Shown: positions 58,491 to 64,000 of the stretch, piece by piece
Numbering within the stretch: position 1 is the first letter of the stretch
Layout of the letters: each line of letters opens with the position of its first letter
DNA from: Bolinopsis microptera
Taxonomy: Eukaryota; Ctenophora; Tentaculata; Lobata; Bolinopsidae
Assembly (NCBI RefSeq): GCF_026151205.1
Contig: NC_087073.1
Location: 17,317,837-17,381,836 of the forward strand
Direction: 5' to 3'
Length of the DNA stretch: 64,000 nt
The notes under the pieces: model-generated
Told to the model about the DNA's origin: nothing
Seen by the model: only the letters and a program-made list of their open reading frames with translations
Database searches by the model: none
Position numbers and translations under genes: made by a program

Positions 58491-59894
58491 TTAAAACTTC
58501 TTTTTCTTCTTCCATTTCCCTTTACCAGCATCGTTCGGCCTTTTTCTCGGCCCCAAATTGACTTTCTTCGAACTGTCATCTCCCTCATTTTGGTTATTCC
58601 TGAACTTTCCATTTTTAGCGTGCAATTCCTTCATTTCAATCATAGCTAAATGTTTAGCTTCTGTCACTCTATCCTGCAAAACCATAACTTCTTCATCTAC
58701 AGTAGGAAATTTGGGCAGCTTCTTGCCTATCAAGTGTTCTATCCGCTGAAACAACTCCACATCATACTGACTGACAAAAGTAACAGCCCGACCTGATCTA
58801 CCAGCACGAGCAGTTCTCCCCACCCTGTGTATGTAGTCTTTAGAGTGGGTTGGAATGTCGTAGTTCATGACCACATCCACATGAGGAATGTCGAGACCTC
58901 TGCTGGCAACATCTGTAGAAACTAAAATTGTGTAATCTTTTGATTTGAATTTATTGAGTGATCCTAACCGTTTGCTTTGGCTCATCTGTCCATGGAGAGG
59001 TATGGCATTCAACCCAAGGTTTCTGAGAACAATTGCTATTCTAGATGTATTTGCACAAGTACTGCAAAATATCATAAACGAATTTCCAGCCATTTCATTA
59101 AGTATATACACAAGATAACTCTCCTTGAATTTCTGAGGAATAAACACATAATACTGCAGAAGTTTCTCAACGGTGGAATATTTGTTTGCCACCTCAACTT
59201 TAACCGGATTTTGCAAAGAAGCTCTCTGAAGTTTCTGTACCTTTTTGGTCATAGTAGCAGAAAATAGGTAAGTGTTTCGCTGCTTTGGAATTATCTTGAG
59301 GATCTTATCTACTTCATCTTCAAAATCCATGTTGAGAATTCTGTCAGCTTCATCCATGACTAAATATTTTAAAGATCGTAAGTTGAAACCCTTGGTGTTC
59401 TCCAGGTGATCCACTAACCGACCAGGGGTAGCTACGACAATATGTGGTTTCTTTGCCAACATGATAGCCTGTGTCATCATATCGATACCCCCAATAATGA
59501 CGGCACATTTGACTCCAATGCCAGAGCCAAGTGCCTCGAATTGTTCTGATATTTGGTATGCTAACTCTCTCGTGGGGGTAAGGACCAGAGCATATAAGCC
59601 TTGAGGTGATGCAAGCAATGATTGTAAGATAGGCAAAGCAAATGCCCCTGTTTTACCACTACCCGTTTCAGCTAGTCCGATCACATCTTTCCCGGATATT
59701 GCTACTGGAATGGCTTCTGCTTGGATCTTACTAGGTTTGGTCCAACCAAGCTCATTACATGCAATACACAGTTCTTCAACTACTCCAAGTTCTGAGAATG
59801 TCTCTGGTTCTTTGACTTCTACATCAACATTCTCTGGCACATTTTCTGTATCCACTACGTCCAATATTTCTGGCTGATTCTCTGTATCTGACAT
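58491..59894 (-). CDS. DDX47: DEAD-box RNA helicase DDX47 (yeast Rrp3)
   Basis: An intronless gene of 467 residues (human 455). DEAD-box motifs appear in order: Q motif region ([10 protein letters not shown]...[10 protein letters not shown]), AETGSGKT (I), PTRELA (Ia), GG, TPGR (Ib), DEAD in MDEADRIL (II), SAT (III), FCSTC (IV region), [13 protein letters not shown] (V) and [13 protein letters not shown] (VI). The basic C-terminus ([11 protein letters not shown]) is like that of nucleolar helicases. Rrp3/DDX47 acts in early pre-rRNA cleavage for the 40S subunit. It lies 411 bp upstream of MRPS9 in transcription order. The start at 59894 is supported by the acceptor-like TTTTTTAATACAG 10 nt upstream and by family length. 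Confidence 0.95.
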   Translation of the reverse strand: MSDTENQPEILDVVDTENVPENVDVEVKEPETFSELGVVEELCIACNELGWTKPSKIQAEAIPVAISGKDVIGLAETGSGKTGAFALPILQSLLASPQGLYALVLTPTRELAYQISEQFEALGSGIGVKCAVIIGGIDMMTQAIMLAKKPHIVVATPGRLVDHLENTKGFNLRSLKYLVMDEADRILNMDFEDEVDKILKIIPKQRNTYLFSATMTKKVQKLQRASLQNPVKVEVANKYSTVEKLLQYYVFIPQKFKESYLVYILNEMAGNSFMIFCSTCANTSRIAIVLRNLGLNAIPLHGQMSQSKRLGSLNKFKSKDYTILVSTDVASRGLDIPHVDVVMNYDIPTHSKDYIHRVGRTARAGRSGRAVTFVSQYDVELFQRIEHLIGKKLPKFPTVDEEVMVLQDRVTEAKHLAMIEMKELHAKNGKFRNNQNEGDDSSKKVNLGPRKRPNDAGKGKWKKKKKF

Positions 59895-60435
59895 ACCCCT
59901 GTCCCTGTATTAAAAAATGTTAGCACCTCTGGTGTTGATTTCTCCGTAATCGGTTAATATAATCAATTAGTTTCACCATTTCAATTTTAATTTGATTAAA
60001 ATATAACAATTATTATAGATTACGATTGAGAAAGTCAAACACTTCTAAACTTGAATAAATAAATGTTGCAATCTATCATAATTGATTATAAAAAAGTTAA
60101 AAATGAAATAAATGAAGAATGCATAAAGCACATCAGTAGTTTTCATGATATCATTTAATGGTTTTTGAAGCCCACTTTTATTTCGATGCAAGCAAATAAT
60201 TCTACTTCAAGAGGATCACTTCGTAGATGCCTACAAAAGAGCATGACATAGAGCTCTTTTATGAAAATAGCTCAAAACCTTGAATTTACTAGAATCTGAA
60301 AACACCAAGTAGCTAAAAATATCAAATACTGAACAGAAAATAATCTGAAAAAAAAACCAACAACCTCATATCTGGTACCTTCAGTTGATACCATTGACTA
60401 ACCATTACAATTTAAAAGCAGGAACCCTGGACTTA
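59895..60435. other. Intergenic between GTF2H1 and DDX47
   Basis: 541 bp, AT-rich. AATAAA-type signals can be found on the minus strand (near 60178), but such hexamers are common in this base composition. Confidence 0.45.
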
Positions 60436-62028
60436 TTACCTTTTCCCTTTTTTGGAAATCCATTGTTCATGAGTTACGAGGGCCAGATCTAACTGATCGC
60501 TCAGATGTTTCAAAAACCGAGTGTCCTTTGAAGGTAGTTTATTCATTGTATGTTGAAGTGTGGTGTTTTTATACTTCAAGATACTTTCAGCCATTCTGTT
60601 AACCTTCTCCTCGAGAATCGGATTCGTGACAGGAAAGCACATCCAAAAGTGGCACAGAATTTGAGATGCATTCAAATAACAGAGTCTTATTTCTTCCATA
60701 AGAGTGGAGCCTGGTTTAGGAAGTTTTGAAAGATGATTAGATGATACACTATCTGTGATTTCAACCATTGCCTGAAGGGCATTTTGTGAACTGATTGCTT
60801 CATGCATTCTGGAGAGAGTAAAATTTTTCATTTCTGCTTTAGTTTTCTCAAGAGCATGTGAAGCTTCGATTGATGAAACTTGAGTCGTACTTACAGCTGA
60901 TCCAGACATTTTTGATTTGGAAAGATTGAGTGGCACTCGAGTTTGCTCAGACAAAGTTTCAAGATCTGTTTGCTGGGTTACCTCTTTAAGTTGCTCCCTC
61001 TTCACAAGATCGGCAGACTTTTGATTGTTTAGGTCTGTTTGAGCAAAGTTTTGACATATCATAAAGCTATGATGGTTGTATTTACGCAGAAGTGGCTTTG
61101 AACCAGCACTCGAATTATTAGCTTGCATTACGCCATAACCCTCACTATTCAGGTAATTATTTGATTCAGATATATCTAATAAAGGATCTCGATCACACAA
61201 TAATAGCTTCTGAAGGTAAGTCTCCTCGTCCTCTACAGCCAAATTAAGGAAAAGGTCATTCTTGGATCCATTAGAAGCAGAATTTTTATCCTTATGAAAG
61301 TAGTGAGACTGAAAAAACTTGGTCCAAAAATCCTTCTCAGTAATCTTATCTGGCACCATTTCTTGATGCCTTCTCTTAATCATAGGGTAAGTATGAAAAA
61401 TACTTTGAATAATTTCTGGTGTGATGTTATATTGAATAGAATTACATCCATCAACTTCAGGCCTAGCTTCTGACATAAATGCTGAAGTGACACCTGAAGA
61501 TTGTTGAAGGTCTTGTTCAGCTGACAATAGTTCCGCAGCTTTTGGAATAGTCCAAAAATCTTCAGCAGATATTATACCACCGCTAACTAAAGTCTTATAC
61601 ATGATAAACATCTCCTCTGAACCTTGCAATATTTTTTGCTTAATCTCCAGTTCCTTACTCAATTTCTTCTTTGAGGGTTCTTCTTTAGCAGTGACTGTCT
61701 TACTTTTTTGAAGTAATTGAACAAGAAGTTCTTTCACTCTTTCTCTTTCAGCTTTCTGTAATTCGGCAACTGGATTGCTAAAATGAAATGTAACTGTTGT
61801 GTCATCATGTAATACAAGCTGCAGTCTTACTTTAGGTGCTGAATCCGGACTTATACGCTGAGCCTTTATCTGAGAATATTCATATTGCACAGTAGGACCT
61901 GATGGGCGATCAACATGAGTCCACACAACGCGATTGAGGGTTACATAAAGGGTTCCATTTTCTTTCTTAAACTTGGTACTTTTCACCTCCAGGATTACGT
62001 TTTCACCACAGTTGAGCCATGGTAGCAT
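60436..62028 (-). CDS. GTF2H1: TFIIH core subunit p62 / Tfb1
   Basis: A single coding exon of 530 residues (human 548). The N-terminal PH-like domain (about 1-110) contains KSTKFKKENGTLYV, IKAQRISPDSAPKVRLQLVL and FHFSN. Two BSD domains follow (MYKTLVSGGIISAEDFW; MVPDKITEKDFWTKFFQSHY, with FHKDK), then YGVMQ and NHHSFM regions and the C-terminal helical part (LCHFWMCFPVTNPILEEKVN). p62 scaffolds TFIIH in RNA polymerase II initiation and nucleotide-excision repair. The start at 62028 (MLPWLNCGE) lies 4 nt after an acceptor TTCTTATTTCAG; the open frame continues upstream to 62130, but that part looks intronic. It is the first gene of the five-gene minus-strand run. Confidence 0.95.
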   Translation of the reverse strand: MLPWLNCGENVILEVKSTKFKKENGTLYVTLNRVVWTHVDRPSGPTVQYEYSQIKAQRISPDSAPKVRLQLVLHDDTTVTFHFSNPVAELQKAERERVKELLVQLLQKSKTVTAKEEPSKKKLSKELEIKQKILQGSEEMFIMYKTLVSGGIISAEDFWTIPKAAELLSAEQDLQQSSGVTSAFMSEARPEVDGCNSIQYNITPEIIQSIFHTYPMIKRRHQEMVPDKITEKDFWTKFFQSHYFHKDKNSASNGSKNDLFLNLAVEDEETYLQKLLLCDRDPLLDISESNNYLNSEGYGVMQANNSSAGSKPLLRKYNHHSFMICQNFAQTDLNNQKSADLVKREQLKEVTQQTDLETLSEQTRVPLNLSKSKMSGSAVSTTQVSSIEASHALEKTKAEMKNFTLSRMHEAISSQNALQAMVEITDSVSSNHLSKLPKPGSTLMEEIRLCYLNASQILCHFWMCFPVTNPILEEKVNRMAESILKYKNTTLQHTMNKLPSKDTRFLKHLSDQLDLALVTHEQWISKKGKR

Positions 62029-62266
62029 AATTCTGAAATAAGAATTATTTTTTAGCAATAGAACAGTACAGTGAAACAATGATGATGTTTTCTCTATGAA
62101 ATATACACAATATTTGTAATCCTGAAACAAATTGAAAATAGATTTAATGCAGTTAAGATTAACCAGTGCAGATGGGGTTCAGATGTTGTAGATCATGCAA
62201 ATAATTTGTTGGATTAACCAGATGCTTCTGAGCTCACAATTTTTATTGAAGGTTGTCAAATAAGTA

Positions 62267-62537
62267 CTGTGGCGTAAGAAAGGCTGTGCGGCGGGGGGGG
62301 GGGGGGGGGGGGAGGGGACCGGCCGGGCCAGGGCAGAGGCATCACCTTAAAGTGGCGCCAAATTATTGTTTGAATGTGGGACACTATTGAAAAAGATTTG
62401 ATTTGATATATCCTCTAAAATCACCTAATTTGTCCAATTTTACATTTCTACTTTATGTCCAATTTTACATTTCTACTTTCTACCCCCACGCCGAAAAGGG
62501 GGGGGCAGGGGTGCCAACATGTAACGTTACACCACTG
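62267..62537. mobile_element. hAT-type MITE, copy 3 (271 bp)
   Basis: The ends CTGTGGCGTAAG and CGTTACACCACTG resemble the inverted ends of the copies at 23380 and 51290. The body shares GGCGCCAAATTATTGTTTGA and GGGGGCAGGGGTGCCAACAT-like sequence with copy 1. It contains a long G run (about 62292-62312). No clean 8-bp target duplication remains. Confidence 0.7.
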
Positions 62538-62779
62538 TAAGTGTTATATGTTATTCTATTTTCTATAACATTTACCAGAAAAGGGGTGAAATCATAAACT
62601 TTCTCATTTTGGTTCTTGAAATAGTGGTTTAAAGTTGTAAGTAAATCCTGGATGGCTTCAATAGGTTACCCGGCATCTGAAAAGCCCACTAAAGCATTCT
62701 GTGGATTACTGAAAGCAGTAAAACTTGTAGCTTGTTCTAAATTACTTTTGCGGAAAAAGTGCCTTTTTCCCAACTGAAA

Positions 62780-63252
62780 ACAAAAATTTTTTAAATAAAT
62801 AAATAAATACAACATTTATAAACCGCCTTATAGCTAAATCATATAACTCGATATAATTTAATCCTGGAGATAAACTCCAGTGCTTTCTAAAGCGGCTCTT
62901 ACATTAACTGAGCTTAGTTTAATTAAAAATTAGACATGACAAGTTCATTTTACCTATGTAAATGCAAAATCAATCAAATGCTAGAGAAAAGAAGTATGTT
63001 TTAAGTTTGGTCTTGAAAGATGTAACTGACTCAGCTGATCTTATGTCGTGGAAAACTAAGGTAAAAATAATCATTATCAAGACGTACATTTTTAAAACTT
63101 TGCTGCCTAGGAGATATCAACTCTTTTAAGTAAGGAGGAGCTATATTATTTAAACACTTGTAGTCAAGTAGGGCAATCTTAAAATCTATTCTAAATCTAA
63201 CTGGTAGAAAATGAACTTTCTTAAATGCCAACAATAATGACCCAGACCACAT
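62780..63252 (-). mobile_element. CR1/L2-like LINE 3' terminus
   Basis: Minus-strand frame 63252-63031 reads VRFRIDFKIALLDYKCLNNI and APPYLKELISPRQ, the usual C-terminal segment of CR1/L2 reverse transcriptases. After a frame break it continues SVTSFKTKLKTYFFSLAFD to a stop near 62935. The 3' UTR follows, with CACTGGAGTTTATCTCCAG, AAGGCGGTTTATAAATG and an ATTT microsatellite tail at about 62795-62812. Confidence 0.88.
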
Positions 63253-63887
63253 CTATCAGATATTGGGAAATTGGTGAAATGGGTTGGCCTGAAAGATGGC
63301 ATAGTCCTATCCTTCGAATGCAGGAGGTCAATATATATATAAAATTATTCAAACAATATACACATAATATAGCAATGACCCTATATAAAATCAACCCTTT
63401 CAAAAAATTCCCTTATAATCAAAAATTACCCTTGGTGTTGTAGTTGGGCTTTTAGCCAGAACAAGTAGACAAGTAATACTCTGCTTTAACATACAACTCT
63501 AAGGGACCTAAATAGGGAATAGGCAATAGTCAGTATAATGTAATTAATATAGATAATAACATCACAACAACTTCCCCATTAAGTTCATTACTCTCTTCTT
63601 TCTTCTCAAAATTGAAACTGCACGCTAAATTCTACATGCACATGTAATGTTGTCGTGTGCGCGCTACAAATTAAAATAAAAAACATGAGCGCCTTCCATC
63701 GATTATCAAATAATAAAAAATGGCGGGAGAGATCTTCTCGAATAAACAATAATTAAGGCTGAAATAGATAAGGCAACATTAAGTCAGATAACGATTAAAA
63801 AGTTCAATTCTGTCATTATCTCAAATAAACTTTTAATTTCAAATAACGGAGTAGTTCGCTGTTTATTAGTCTCATGATTGAAATACT
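63253..63887. other. Intergenic, nothing recognised
   Basis: No gene, RNA or repeat was recognised in this stretch. Confidence 0.5.
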
Positions 63888-64000
63888 GATATCTGGATAT
63901 TATCCGGTTGGAAGAGACAAGGACAAGTGAAACAAGGAAGTTAGGAGTAAGGGCAAATTTTCGGCGTTAACGCCATCTTCAGGCTCAAATTATTTGTTAT
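63888..64000 (-). repeat. Dispersed repeat with GGCGTTAACGCC palindrome, copy 2 (cut by window edge)
   Basis: This is the reverse-complement copy of the repeat at 34977-35097. It carries a perfect 12-bp palindrome, GGCGTTAACGCC, preceded by CCTGAAGAT and followed by GAAAATTTGCC. It may continue beyond position 64000. Confidence 0.8.

Noticed and set aside
62029..62130. N-terminal extension of GTF2H1
   Set aside because: Hydrophobic, AT-rich and ends at TTATTTCAG; family proteins start near the downstream ATG.

Overview
The window looks like nuclear DNA of an invertebrate animal. It is AT-rich and has spliced genes with GT-AG introns, metazoan proteins (PIKfyve with FYVE, DEP, CCT-like and PIP-kinase parts; a ZDHHC5/8-type palmitoyltransferase; TFIIH p62) and many decayed non-LTR retrotransposons, MITEs and one tRNA-derived SINE. 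The species cannot be told from the sequence. The mix would suit a cnidarian or another early-branching or lophotrochozoan marine animal, but that is only an impression.

Layout. 0.5-14.9 kb, minus strand: PIKfyve in ten readable exons, with the last exon beyond the left edge. Its introns hold an RTE-like retrotransposon fragment, a 1-kb minisatellite and a 17-bp minisatellite whose units carry CACGTG. 16.1-16.5 kb, minus: a UBL4A/Get5-like gene. 17.05-18.67 kb: a DNA-transposon-like element with GGGCAATT ends. 20.1-22.5 kb, minus: a six-exon C2H2 zinc-finger gene with an apparent 1-nt frameshift. 23.4-30 kb: repeat-rich intergenic DNA with two MITEs, strong hairpins, two retroelement remnants and a SINE. 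30.9-49.4 kb, plus: a ZDHHC5/8-like gene in seven recognisable exons. Its 13.3-kb sixth intron contains a CR1-like LINE split by a second GGGCAATT element, and a nearly complete RTE-like LINE. 51.2-51.7 kb: a tandem duplication with a hAT-type MITE inserted in one copy. 53.6-62.0 kb: five genes in a row on the minus strand. In transcription order they are GTF2H1 (TFIIH p62), DDX47, MRPS9 (uS9m), an adrenodoxin-type ferredoxin and an unrecognised basic/acidic nuclear-type protein, separated by about 0.4-0.7 kb. The right edge has another hAT-type MITE, a CR1/L2 LINE tail and a dispersed repeat also present at 35 kb.

Most interesting. (1) Two elements, at 17055-18666 and 40884-43325, share GGGCAATT termini, 4-bp target duplications and, inside, many copies of related 15-mers (GTGACGGACGTGACA in one, GTGAATTACTTGACA in the other). 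The second interrupts a LINE reading frame, and removing it with one 4-bp duplication restores that frame, which fixes its ends. (2) In eight of nine recognised genes a CAG lies 0-11 nt before the start codon, three of them after pyrimidine-rich tracts. With the same-strand housekeeping cluster this raises spliced-leader trans-splicing and operon-like transcription as a hypothesis. Ordinary 5' UTR introns are the alternative.

The genes act in unrelated processes: endolysosomal phosphoinositides, tail-anchored protein targeting, protein palmitoylation, transcription/DNA repair, rRNA processing, mitochondrial translation and Fe-S electron transfer. Coding exons were read by eye from splice signals and reading phase; no database search was run.
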